Shown one piece after another: positions 17,596-25,479 of a DNA stretch of 64,000 bases; position 1 is the stretch's first letter; each line of letters opens with the position of its first letter. Source of the DNA: Clostridium_AM sp900759715. GTDB lineage: Bacteria; Bacillota; Clostridia; Clostridiales; Clostridiaceae. Location of the stretch: the NCBI GenBank assembly GCA_900759715.1, contig CAAEXF010000075.1, forward strand, positions 62,001 through 126,000. Reading direction: 5' to 3'. The position numbers and the translations under genes are program-made. The notes beneath the pieces are model-generated. The model was not told where the DNA came from, did no database searches, and saw only the letters and a program-made list of their open reading frames with translations.

Positions 17596-18057
17596 TTAAT
17601 TTATTGAAATATAAACATGTATTCCCTGATTATTTATATCATCTGAAACATTTTCATACTCTTCAAAATCACTAGCATATTTTCTATTCAAATTCATTTT
17701 CCAAAGCTCCATCCAAAATTCACTCACTGCATTTTGGATATGCCCATTAACAATAAATTTTGCATATTTCCCAGCCTCGATTATCTTTTTTTCAAAAGGT
17801 AATACAACCTCCTCAGATTTATCCACTTCGCAACAAGCATAGAATTTATAAGGCTTAGTAAAATCTCCTTCATAATCAGTATATAAACCTATTGTTTTAT
17901 AATTTGTCTTATTCTTAATTTTTGAATAAGCACCGCTGCCTAAAAAGTCTTGCCACAACAATCCAATATCTGTAACCGCTTGATTGTTACTATTTGTAGT
18001 TTTTTTCATTAGGCCAACTACTACCTTTTTCTCCAAGCTTACTATTTCATAATTCAT
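17596..18057 (-). CDS. GyrI-like / AraC effector-binding domain protein
   Basis: The start is the ATG at 18057, 8 nt after GAGG; an in-frame GTG at 18066 overlaps that site. The 153-residue protein is a stand-alone SOUL/GyrI-like domain: YEIVSLEKKVVVGLMKKTTN, then TIGLYTDYEGDFTKPYKFYACCEV and IEAGKYAKFIVNGH, ending with a GIHVYISIN strand. Such domains bind small hydrophobic or cationic ligands or inhibit gyrase. No DNA-binding domain is present. Downstream is the short relic region; no operon partner is clear. Confidence 0.82.
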   Translation of the reverse strand: MNYEIVSLEKKVVVGLMKKTTNSNNQAVTDIGLLWQDFLGSGAYSKIKNKTNYKTIGLYTDYEGDFTKPYKFYACCEVDKSEEVVLPFEKKIIEAGKYAKFIVNGHIQNAVSEFWMELWKMNLNRKYASDFEEYENVSDDINNQGIHVYISIN

Positions 18058-18114
18058 CACAATCACCTCATGCTTTTTCTTTAATTATACATAAGGCTAT
18101 ATGACATCAGTATG

Positions 18115-18406
18115 TCATATTTGCTATCTTATACAACTAAAGTAGAAAAAATCATCTTCTTCTATAACACTTTCTCCAAAGTCATATTTTTTCCGATATA
18201 TCTAAAGCAACATAATTACTTAGTTGTTTGTATTTCAAAGCTGTATATAATGCACCTACTCCTGATGCCACGTCTAATACTGAGTCTCCTTTTGATATTC
18301 CTAATACATTTACAGTCTTGTTTATAATATTATCCTTTTCATTAGATATTTCTTTCCATGTCTCATAAGTGTTATTAAAATATTCTTTTTGATTTTTAAT
18401 ATCCAT
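18115..18406 (-). pseudogene. Truncated class I SAM-dependent methyltransferase
   Basis: The first 74 codons are intact: a helical start, then motif I VLDVASGVGALYTAL and VALDISEKI, after which a stop occurs. One nucleotide out of frame the sequence goes on as YDFGESVIEEDDFFYFSCIR and a stop, which looks like the far C-terminus of the same kind of protein. A normal enzyme has about 200-260 residues, so an internal deletion removed the catalytic middle and joined the ends out of frame. It cannot encode a working methyltransferase. Confidence 0.7.
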
Positions 18407-18542
18407 GTGATAGTCTCTCCTTCAATATTTTATTAACTACAGGCTTTATATTTATTATACAAGAATCATTATGTAATAACCGCCAAATATGGTATGGTTT
18501 TTAGTAGGACAAGATAATTTAATTTTTAGGAGGAAAACACCA

Positions 18543-18830
18543 ATGTTTATTTTAGTATTAAGGTACGTAAAGCCCCTAGATGAAGTTGACAGGGAATTAA
18601 CTTCCCATGTAAAGTACTTAGATAAGTATTATTCACTACAAAAATTCATTTGTTCAGGTAGAAGAAATCCAAGAATAGGTGGAGTGATTCTATGTAATGC
18701 GAGAGATAGGAAAGAAGTTGAAAACATAATTAAAGAAGACCCATTTTATATTAAGAAAATTGCAGAATACGAAATAATTGAATTTTCACCTACAAAATAT
18801 GCTGATGGGTTTGATAATTTTATCCGCTGA
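18543..18830 (+). CDS. YciI-like (DUF1330-like ferredoxin-fold) protein
   Basis: I use the ATG at 18543, 9 nt after AGGAGG, giving 95 residues; an in-frame upstream ATG at 18489 has no ribosome site. The sequence MFILVLRYVKPLDEVDRELT ..HVKYLDKYY.. LQKFICSGRRNPRIGGVIL ..DPFYIKKIAEYEIIEFSP follows the YciI pattern, with the conserved HxxYL and DPF motifs. YciI proteins are small dimeric alpha+beta barrels of unsettled biochemical role. It is an isolated gene. Confidence 0.85.
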   Translation: MFILVLRYVKPLDEVDRELTSHVKYLDKYYSLQKFICSGRRNPRIGGVILCNARDRKEVENIIKEDPFYIKKIAEYEIIEFSPTKYADGFDNFIR

Positions 18831-18857
18831 TCGCCTTATATTTCCAGGCCCATTCAA

Positions 18858-18941
18858 CTAAAAATCAGGTGGAATTAAAATTCCATCTGTTTTAATTCCA
18901 AGTTTTTCGATTTCTTCAGTATCTCCATTTTCTGTTCTCAT
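18858..18941 (-). CDS. Doubtful 27-residue open frame or gene remnant
   Basis: On the minus strand an ATG at 18941, preceded by GGAAGGGA 6 nt away, opens a frame beginning MRTENGDTEEIEKLGIKTDG and ending ILIPPDF. It could be a genuine microprotein or the stump of a lost gene. The rest of the 308-bp gap between YciI and the MFS gene holds no other frame; a TATAAT at about 19098 is a likely -10 for the MFS gene. Confidence 0.25.
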   Translation of the reverse strand: MRTENGDTEEIEKLGIKTDGILIPPDF

Positions 18942-19139
18942 CTTTCAATCCCTTCCTATTTTCATTTACAATTGAAAAATTCATTATTATTGTAAAAATA
19001 TATAGAATTATAATGCTATCTTATATACTGTTAATTAAGTATACTATATGGCTTTTATATCTATATTCTCAAGTTTTTTAAATGATTATTCCTTTGTTAT
19101 AATAGTATAGGAATTTATAACTACTCAAGGAGTGATACT

Positions 19140-20333
19140 ATGAAACGTGGACATATAGGTTTGTTATGTGCAGGACATTTGGTAACAGACATAAACCAAG
19201 GTGCACTTCCGGCAATGCTTCCGTTTTTGATAAGTGGACGACATCTTAGTTATGCAGCTGCTGCGAGCTTGATATTTGCAGCAAATTTCAGCTCATCAAT
19301 TGTGCAGCCATTGTTTGGTTATTTTGCAGATAAAATTTCAACTCCCTGGATAATGCCTCTCGGAATGCTTTTAGCAGGCTTAGGACTAGCAGGTGCCGGC
19401 TATGCCTCAAATTATTGGCTTATTTTCACTGCAGTTGCTGTTAGCGGCATAGGTATAGCTGCATTTCACCCTAGAGGTGCTCAATTGGCAAACAACGTAT
19501 CCGGAGAAAAAAAGGCAACTGGTGTTAGCATATTTACAGCAGGTGGAAATGTGGGCTTTGCATTAGGCCCAATACTTACTACACCCCTTTTATTAATCTT
19601 TGGTTTAAAAGGAAGCATATTTTTAATTGTTCCAGTGCTAATTGTAAGTATTATTTTCATGATTCAGATTCCATCTTTATTACAGAAGGAAAAAGAAGAA
19701 TCTTCTAAAATAACAAAAAGAACTGTAACCTCTGAGGAAGTTAAAGATGAATGGAATTCTTTTTTAAAGCTTTTAGGACCAATCACCTGTCGTTCTATAA
19801 CCTTTTTTGGTCTAAATACTTTTCTTCCATTATATTTTATACATGTTTTGAATCAATCTAAAACAACGGGAAGTACAGCATTAACTATTTTACTTGTTAT
19901 GGGCGCTATAGGTACTCTCATAGCCGGTCGTTTAGCAGACCATTATGGTCAAAGGAATGTTGTAAAAGTAGGCTTTGGAATTTTGATACCATTATTAATT
20001 ATATTCGTTAACGTTCATACAGTTTTCATATCAATGATACTTTTAGTACCAATAGGATTAACGCTTTTTGCACCTTTTAGCCCTATGGTAGTATTGGGAC
20101 AAAAGTACTTGCCTAACCATATGGGGCTGGCTTCTGGAGTTACCTTAGGCCTGGCTGTAAGTATAGGAGGGGTAGCAGCTCCATTTCTAGGCTGGATTTC
20201 AGATAATTATGGAATTAGACAGGCATTGGCATGTTTAACAATTTTACCTGTAATAGCAACTATAATTGCCTTTATTTTACCAAAGCCAAAGGTAGATTTG
20301 CTAAAAATAAAGCAACTTCAAGCTAAATTATAA
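19140..20333 (+). CDS. fsr: MFS transporter of the fosmidomycin-resistance (Fsr) family
   Basis: The 397-residue protein has twelve predicted membrane segments and the Fsr hallmarks: N-terminal CAGHLVTDINQGALPAMLPF, GYFADKISTPWIMPLGM, GIGIAAFHPRGAQLANNVSG, and GRLADHYGQRNVVK after the central loop. E. coli Fsr is a proton-driven efflux pump; clostridial relatives may export other small molecules. AAGGAG precedes the ATG. The gene is monocistronic, ending in a hairpin. Specificity is inferred from family only. Confidence 0.88.
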   Translation: MKRGHIGLLCAGHLVTDINQGALPAMLPFLISGRHLSYAAAASLIFAANFSSSIVQPLFGYFADKISTPWIMPLGMLLAGLGLAGAGYASNYWLIFTAVAVSGIGIAAFHPRGAQLANNVSGEKKATGVSIFTAGGNVGFALGPILTTPLLLIFGLKGSIFLIVPVLIVSIIFMIQIPSLLQKEKEESSKITKRTVTSEEVKDEWNSFLKLLGPITCRSITFFGLNTFLPLYFIHVLNQSKTTGSTALTILLVMGAIGTLIAGRLADHYGQRNVVKVGFGILIPLLIIFVNVHTVFISMILLVPIGLTLFAPFSPMVVLGQKYLPNHMGLASGVTLGLAVSIGGVAAPFLGWISDNYGIRQALACLTILPVIATIIAFILPKPKVDLLKIKQLQAKL

Positions 20334-20356
20334 TAAAGAATTATAAATGTCTTAGT

Positions 20357-20385
20357 TGGTTAAAAGCCTAAATGACTTTTAACCA
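20357..20385 (+). terminator. Hairpin after the Fsr-family gene
   Basis: TGGTTAAAAG and CTTTTAACCA form a perfect 10-bp stem about 25 bp after the stop. The sequence that follows (GCGAATTTGC) is not T-rich, so termination may be weak or may serve both converging genes. Confidence 0.5.
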
Positions 20386-20404
20386 GCGAATTTGCAATAA
20401 CTTC

Positions 20405-20578
20405 TTATTTTCTTTTTTCAAGTATGTCTATTACTCTATCTAACTTTTTCTCTATTCTGCTGTTAGATTTTGATATATTTAATACAGTTTTAACTCCTAT
20501 TATGAAAAATAGTACTATTGAAATTAAAATAGTAAAATTAATAATTGTTGCAATACATTGAGTTATGTTTATTTCCAT
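20405..20578 (-). CDS. Small single-pass membrane protein, unknown function
   Basis: The preferred start is the ATG at 20578, about 10 nt after GGAGGT; longer frames lack a better site. The 57-residue product has one membrane helix (about residues 10-30, IINFTILISIVLFFIIGVKT) and a short charged tail, ISKSNSRIEKKLDRVIDILEKRK, that could form a coiled coil. The shape is similar to many small clostridial membrane proteins, but no family is recognised. It lies between convergent genes with no clear partner. Confidence 0.55.
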   Translation of the reverse strand: MEINITQCIATIINFTILISIVLFFIIGVKTVLNISKSNSRIEKKLDRVIDILEKRK

Positions 20579-20714
20579 AACATAAAACACCTCCATTTTA
20601 ATTATAATTTTAACCAAGTAAAATAAATCTCTATTTCAGAAGATGTTACTTAACTTATCCTCTGGGAAATATTTTTTATTTGAAAATTAAAAGCTTAGTA
20701 GTTGGAATATATAT

Positions 20715-22001
20715 TTACTTAATATTATCTAATATGGACATTTTATATCCTAAATTCACTACAAAATTGTACAACAGATTTGTTTTGGAAGCTGACATTC
20801 TTTTAAATATAGACTTTATAGAATAGAATTCTTTCCTAAACCACATATAGCCATCATATAATTCTTCTGCAGTCATATTTTTAGGCTTAAATGCTACTCG
20901 CGTTTTACCATTATAGTATGTCCATTTATTGCTTATTAATCTTCCCTCATTTTTCATTTGTTCATATATAGGCGTTCTTGGTAGTGGAGTTAATATGCTT
21001 ACTGTAGCGCCATCTATTCCTAGTTCATTACAGGCATTAAGTGTCTTTTCAAATATATCTTTTTTATCTGTATCTAAGCCGAATATTATCCCTGCTTGTA
21101 TTGATATTCCATTTTTATGTAATAGATTTATTATGCTCTTGTATTTACTCACATTATTTATTCCCTTATTAACACTTGCAAGTCCATCTTGCGAAAAGGA
21201 CTCTAATCCAACAAAGAAATATATGCACCCTGATTTTTTCGCAATTCTTAAAAGCTCTTCATCTTGACATCGTTCCAATGTAACTTGTGCAGCCCATTTC
21301 TTTTTCAATTTTGCAAGTTCAGTCATTAGTTTTTTAGCATACTCTATATCACCGAAAAAATTATCATCCCAAAATACAAAGTATTTACTTTTAATGCTTT
21401 TTATATCTTCTATCACTTCATTTATAGGACGAGTTCTAAAAGAATCGCAATATATTTGTTTTAAATTACAATAGCTGCATTTATAAGGACAACCTCTAGT
21501 AGCAAAAACTGCTCCTTTTGTAAAATATCTGCCTTTAACAAGGTCCCTTCTCGGTATAGGAACTCCCTTCAAAGAAGGTGCATCTTCACAGATATACTGC
21601 TTCTTTGCGCAATTGTTATAGAAATCATTAAGAAACTGAGGCCAAGTTTCTTCAGCTTCTCCAACTATAATATAATCACAATACTCTATGGCCTCATTTG
21701 GTAACAAAGTTACATGTGGTCCTCCCATAACTACCTTTACACCTTGTTCTCTAAATTCTTGAGAAATATTATAACAATGTATTGCATTTGGTGTATTTAC
21801 AGTTATAACAACTAAATCATACTTGCTATCATATTCTATATCCTGATTGTACTCATCAATTAAAGTAATATTATATTTTGATTCATCAATGAAAGCTGCT
21901 AAATATGGCATAGTAATTTGAATAAAATTATTATATTGTTTTTTTCTAAAGTTATTAATTTCTTTGTTTTCTGGTGTAATCATTAAAATGTTTTTCTTCA
22001 T
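20715..22001 (-). CDS. Cobalamin-binding domain radical SAM protein
   Basis: The start is the second of two adjacent ATGs (22001), 7 nt from AGGAG. Residues 1-140 form a Rossmann-like B12-binding domain with VVMGGPHVTLLPNEA and IIVGEAEETWP but no DxHxxG, so base-off His ligation is absent, as is usual for class B radical SAM enzymes. The radical SAM core starts with CPYKCSYC near residue 172, the CxxxCxxC that holds the 4Fe-4S cluster, followed by FVFWDDNFFGD and GIIFGLDTD. Enzymes of this class methylate or rearrange unactivated carbons. The gene stands alone, so the substrate is unknown. Confidence 0.85.
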   Translation of the reverse strand: MKKNILMITPENKEINNFRKKQYNNFIQITMPYLAAFIDESKYNITLIDEYNQDIEYDSKYDLVVITVNTPNAIHCYNISQEFREQGVKVVMGGPHVTLLPNEAIEYCDYIIVGEAEETWPQFLNDFYNNCAKKQYICEDAPSLKGVPIPRRDLVKGRYFTKGAVFATRGCPYKCSYCNLKQIYCDSFRTRPINEVIEDIKSIKSKYFVFWDDNFFGDIEYAKKLMTELAKLKKKWAAQVTLERCQDEELLRIAKKSGCIYFFVGLESFSQDGLASVNKGINNVSKYKSIINLLHKNGISIQAGIIFGLDTDKKDIFEKTLNACNELGIDGATVSILTPLPRTPIYEQMKNEGRLISNKWTYYNGKTRVAFKPKNMTAEELYDGYMWFRKEFYSIKSIFKRMSASKTNLLYNFVVNLGYKMSILDNIK

Positions 22002-22036
22002 CATGTAGCTCCTATTAAATCTTATTTAATCATAGG

Positions 22037-22342
22037 TTAAGGTCCAAAAATTAAAGTCCCCAAATACCAGTATAAAAAAGGCAGTATAAATAATATAACG
22101 TTACTAATTACGCCCCACTTACCAAATGTATTACGTGATATTTTTAATGATATTACCCCCATAATAAAACCTATTGGAGTTATAAAAGGTGTTATGAGTA
22201 AAGGCATACCTTCTAGTTTTTGGTATGGTGTTATTTCAAAAAACCAATTCAATATAAGTACAATCATAATTGAAGATATTCCTAAAGAAATACCACCAAT
22301 TACATTTGCAACAACGCCTCTGAGGGAATCCTCATTTTCCAT
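22037..22342 (-). CDS. DUF4190-like small membrane protein
   Basis: The 101-residue protein has three hydrophobic stretches (about residues 14-32, 48-66 and 78-98), with the pattern GGISLGISSIMIVLILNW and PIGFIMGVISLKISRN common in DUF4190 proteins. GGAGGT precedes the ATG. It lies 35 bp upstream of the radical SAM gene on the same strand and could share its transcript. No function can be proposed. Confidence 0.5.
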   Translation of the reverse strand: MENEDSLRGVVANVIGGISLGISSIMIVLILNWFFEITPYQKLEGMPLLITPFITPIGFIMGVISLKISRNTFGKWGVISNVILFILPFLYWYLGTLIFGP

Positions 22343-22538
22343 TTATGATACCTCCTTATATCGTTATAGCTTTTAATATACTTTAAGCTGATTTATATTT
22401 GTCTATTATGCACCAATTATTACCATACTTTTTATCGTAATTCCCCTTCCCTTTAATATACTTTGGTTTTTCTTAAAACTCATTTGGCAAATCCATTTTT
22501 TACCCATAATGTATATTTTAACATTAATTAACCTAAAA

Positions 22539-22577
22539 ACGAAGCACCTATATTCACATTGAGTAGAGGTGCTTCGT
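22539..22577 (-). terminator. Terminator of the hut operon
   Basis: ACGAAGCACCT and AGGTGCTTCGT pair perfectly over 11 bp, followed on the minus strand by TTTTTAGG. It begins only about 10 bp after the ftcD stop and closes the hutU-hutH-hutI-fchA-ftcD unit. Confidence 0.9.
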
Positions 22578-22587
22578 ATATAATCTA

Positions 22588-23475
22588 TCATATTAAATTT
22601 GTTTCTATAATTTGCTTTATAGAAAAATCATGTACCTGCAAATAGTGTCTTACGACTTCTTCAAGTGCCAGCAATGGAAGTGGCCCAACAAGCTCTGCAC
22701 TTGCAATTAAAACTCCGTATCGTGCTGCTTCACATCGGATTGCTTCCATAACTCTTGGAATAGGTGTTTTACTATAGTTAATGAGATTCATTGAAACCTG
22801 AACCATATCCTTTTCTGTAATATGCAGTCCAATGGCTCTAACAAATCTGAATCCCCCACTTATGTTTCTAACTGCCTTTGCAATTTTATTAGCAATCTCA
22901 AGTTCATTAGTTCTTAAATTTACATTGAAAGCTATTAGTGGAAACCTAACCCCTGTAACTAAAGCTCCACTTTTAGGCACAAATTCTGTTGGACCTTCAT
23001 CAGGTATCCATTCTGTTTTCTTCATTTTTTCTGCCAAGCCTTCATATTCGCCCTTTCTTATATCAACTAAGCTTTTTCTATTAGGCTTAACTGCTGCATC
23101 TTCATAAAAATAAACTGGCACTCCATTACTCCCCATATACTTTCCAAATTCTCTTGCTATTTCAACAGCCTCTGGAATTTCTATTCCTTCTACTGGAACA
23201 AAAGGAACAACATCTACAGCACCCATTCTTGGATGACTTCCCTTGTGCTTTGTCATATCAATCAATTCAATAGCTTTATCTGCTAATCGTTTTGTAGCCT
23301 CTAAAACCTTTTCCGGTTCTCCTATATAGGTAAAAACTGATCGATTGTGATCTCTATCTGAATTAAAGTCAATCATCTTAATATCATTATTTACTAAAAG
23401 GGCAGACTTAACTTTCTCAATTACTTCATCATTTCTGCCTTCACTGATATTTACTTCACTCAATAATACTCTCAT
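22588..23475 (-). CDS. ftcD: Glutamate formimidoyltransferase
   Basis: The start is the ATG at 23475 (MRVLLSEVNISEGRN); an in-frame GTG at 23496 overlaps the purine-rich ribosome site. The 295-residue protein matches the formiminotransferase half of FTCD, with no cyclodeaminase half. Motifs include SEGRN at the N-terminus, DFNSDRDHNRSVFTYIGEP, HKGSHPRMGAVDVVPFVP and TGVRFPLIAFNVNL. It transfers the formimino group from N-formiminoglutamate to tetrahydrofolate, yielding glutamate. The partner cyclodeaminase is the adjacent fchA, so the bifunctional vertebrate enzyme is here two genes. Confidence 0.94.
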   Translation of the reverse strand: MRVLLSEVNISEGRNDEVIEKVKSALLVNNDIKMIDFNSDRDHNRSVFTYIGEPEKVLEATKRLADKAIELIDMTKHKGSHPRMGAVDVVPFVPVEGIEIPEAVEIAREFGKYMGSNGVPVYFYEDAAVKPNRKSLVDIRKGEYEGLAEKMKKTEWIPDEGPTEFVPKSGALVTGVRFPLIAFNVNLRTNELEIANKIAKAVRNISGGFRFVRAIGLHITEKDMVQVSMNLINYSKTPIPRVMEAIRCEAARYGVLIASAELVGPLPLLALEEVVRHYLQVHDFSIKQIIETNLI

Positions 23476-23501
23476 TTTAAATTTCTCTCCTCTCACACAT
23501 G

Positions 23502-24065
23502 CTAAACTTGTCTCAATTCAACTGCTTCTTTCTTAAATCTGGCTATTATATTTTCATCCTTTATCAGAGGAAGATTCGCTTCAATATTTAGTACACAACC
23601 TTCAATTCCAGCTTTACTTAACCCCGCTGCTGCCATTAAATCCGAAATTGCATTGGGATTAGATTTTTCCTTTAGCATGATACAAAATTCATATATTTTT
23701 TTGCATTTAATTGCATTCTCCATAGGAACTTTGGCAGCTTCAATCCCTGCTTTTTCTATAGCCTGACTTCTTCTTTTCTTGTCATTTTCTGTATCCTTAG
23801 GCAGCATATATGCTGACTTAATTAGCATGTATGCTTCTGCATCTAACTTAGCTCCAAGTTCTAACTCTTTTGCAATTGTGTCTGCTTCTTCTATTATTGC
23901 CTCATACTCATCCTCTGATAGACCATATGCTTTATTTATTGATAACCTTGCTACCATAGCTACTAGTCCTGCTGCCATAGCACCAGCCATTGCTGATGCT
24001 GAGCCACCGCCAGTTGTAAAGTCCTTAGAATCAATTATTTGATTAAGAATATGAAAATTACACAT
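23502..24065 (-). CDS. fchA: Formiminotetrahydrofolate cyclodeaminase / methenyl-THF cyclohydrolase
   Basis: The ATG at 24065 has AGGA 9 nt upstream; an ATG eight codons earlier (24089) has no ribosome site, so the shorter 187-residue form is preferred. The all-helical protein has the glycine-rich folate motif TTGGGSASAMAGAMAAGLV near its N-terminus, then KLDAEAYMLIKSAYMLP and PNAISDLMAAAGLSKAGIEG. It converts 5-formimino-THF to 5,10-methenyl-THF plus ammonia, completing the one-carbon outcome of histidine breakdown. The stop is 26 bp from the ftcD start. Confidence 0.9.
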   Translation of the reverse strand: MCNFHILNQIIDSKDFTTGGGSASAMAGAMAAGLVAMVARLSINKAYGLSEDEYEAIIEEADTIAKELELGAKLDAEAYMLIKSAYMLPKDTENDKKRRSQAIEKAGIEAAKVPMENAIKCKKIYEFCIMLKEKSNPNAISDLMAAAGLSKAGIEGCVLNIEANLPLIKDENIIARFKKEAVELRQV

Positions 24066-24166
24066 ATTATTTATTCCTACCTTTTTCATAGCTATATAGA
24101 GTTCAAAAACCTAAAATTGCCTTACACCCCGGGATATATTTATGGTTCTTTGTGTAAATCAATTTT

Positions 24167-25444
24167 TTAGTTTGAGACCCTATACTTCGTATTATTATCA
24201 ATAACTATCTTACCTCTTTTTATAACCTTCTCAACTAAGTTGCCACCAATATGGTATGCTACATCTTCATACTGAGAAGTATTCCATATCTGAATATCAG
24301 CAAGCTTGCCTACTTCCAAAGATCCTCTATCTTTATTAAGCCCAAGAGCAAATGCTCCTCCCAATGTTGCCGCTACTATTGCTTCCTGTACGCTCATTTT
24401 ATGCTGACGGCATGCTAAAGCTATAATAAATTGCATAGATTCTATATAGCACCCTGGGCAGCAATTGGTTGCCAACGCTATTGTTAAATTCTCTTCTATC
24501 ATAGGCCGTGCTTCAAAGGGTTTAGGATGGTTTACGGCAAAATCTATTCCAGGCAGCAAAACCCCTGGTACACCTTTATCTACTAATTTTTTTATTACAT
24601 TTCTTGGAGTGTAGTTTAAATGGTCAGCAGATACCATTTTCATCTCTGCTGCCAAATCTGATCCTCCAATATATGAATAAGCATCGGTATGAATTTTAGG
24701 TTCTAATCCATAATCTCTAGCAGCTTTAAGAATTTTTTTACACTCTTTTGCTGTATAATGTCCATCATCACACCAAGCATCACAAAATTGTGCAAGTTTC
24801 TCCTCTGCAACATAAGGAATCATATCCTTAAGTAATATATCAATATACTTTGTCTTTGAAATATCCTCCGGCCACCCATGTGCTCCTAAAAACGTTGAGA
24901 TTACATCTATATTCATGCCTTCATTTAATTTTTTATTTATCTCTAATATTTTAATCTCTGAAATGGTGGATAACCCATATCCACTTTTGCTTTCAACGGT
25001 GGTTGTACCTGCTTGAAGCATACGATTAACTCTACCAGCTGCTGCATTAAACAACGCTTCTTCAGATGACTTTCTTGTCATTTCAACAGTTGCCATGATT
25101 CCAGTTTTTATACCTAGTGCTTTAAGGATTTCAGGGTCATCCGTTAACATCCTTGCAGAATATTCCTTAGCTCTTGATCCTCCAAATATAAGATGAGTAT
25201 GGGAATCTATAAAACCTGGAAGAACTACTTTTCCCTTACCATCTATAATTTCAGCCTCACTAGAGTCAACAACCGCCATGACCTCTTCTTTAGTTCCTAC
25301 CGAAACAATGCTTTCTCCTGAAACTGCAACATAACCATTTTCCACAAGTCCAATTAAGTCCTTAGAATTTTTTCTACAGGTTAAAAGCTGAGTACAATCT
25401 TTTATTAACAAATCAATCTTAATTTTACTTTCTTTATCCTCCAA
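24167..25444 (-). CDS. hutI: Imidazolonepropionase
   Basis: This gene starts with TTG, 8 nt after AGGAGG. The 425-residue protein is an amidohydrolase: the metal ligand pair in DSHTHLIFGGSRAKEY (H82, H84), the substrate region ESKSGYGL, and FLGAHGWPED, HTDAYSYIGG and SADHLNY further on with the remaining histidine and aspartate ligands. It hydrolyses 4-imidazolone-5-propionate to N-formiminoglutamate. It is 35 bp from hutH, in the same operon. The family normally has 400-420 residues, so it is full length. Confidence 0.95.
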   Translation of the reverse strand: MEDKESKIKIDLLIKDCTQLLTCRKNSKDLIGLVENGYVAVSGESIVSVGTKEEVMAVVDSSEAEIIDGKGKVVLPGFIDSHTHLIFGGSRAKEYSARMLTDDPEILKALGIKTGIMATVEMTRKSSEEALFNAAAGRVNRMLQAGTTTVESKSGYGLSTISEIKILEINKKLNEGMNIDVISTFLGAHGWPEDISKTKYIDILLKDMIPYVAEEKLAQFCDAWCDDGHYTAKECKKILKAARDYGLEPKIHTDAYSYIGGSDLAAEMKMVSADHLNYTPRNVIKKLVDKGVPGVLLPGIDFAVNHPKPFEARPMIEENLTIALATNCCPGCYIESMQFIIALACRQHKMSVQEAIVAATLGGAFALGLNKDRGSLEVGKLADIQIWNTSQYEDVAYHIGGNLVEKVIKRGKIVIDNNTKYRVSN

Positions 25445-25479
25445 TATACTTTCCTCCTGGCATAATATAATTAAAAAAA

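Noticed and set aside
22406..22591. 61-codon minus-strand frame after ftcD
   Set aside because: It runs through the hut operon terminator hairpin, has no ribosome site and no recognisable protein pattern.
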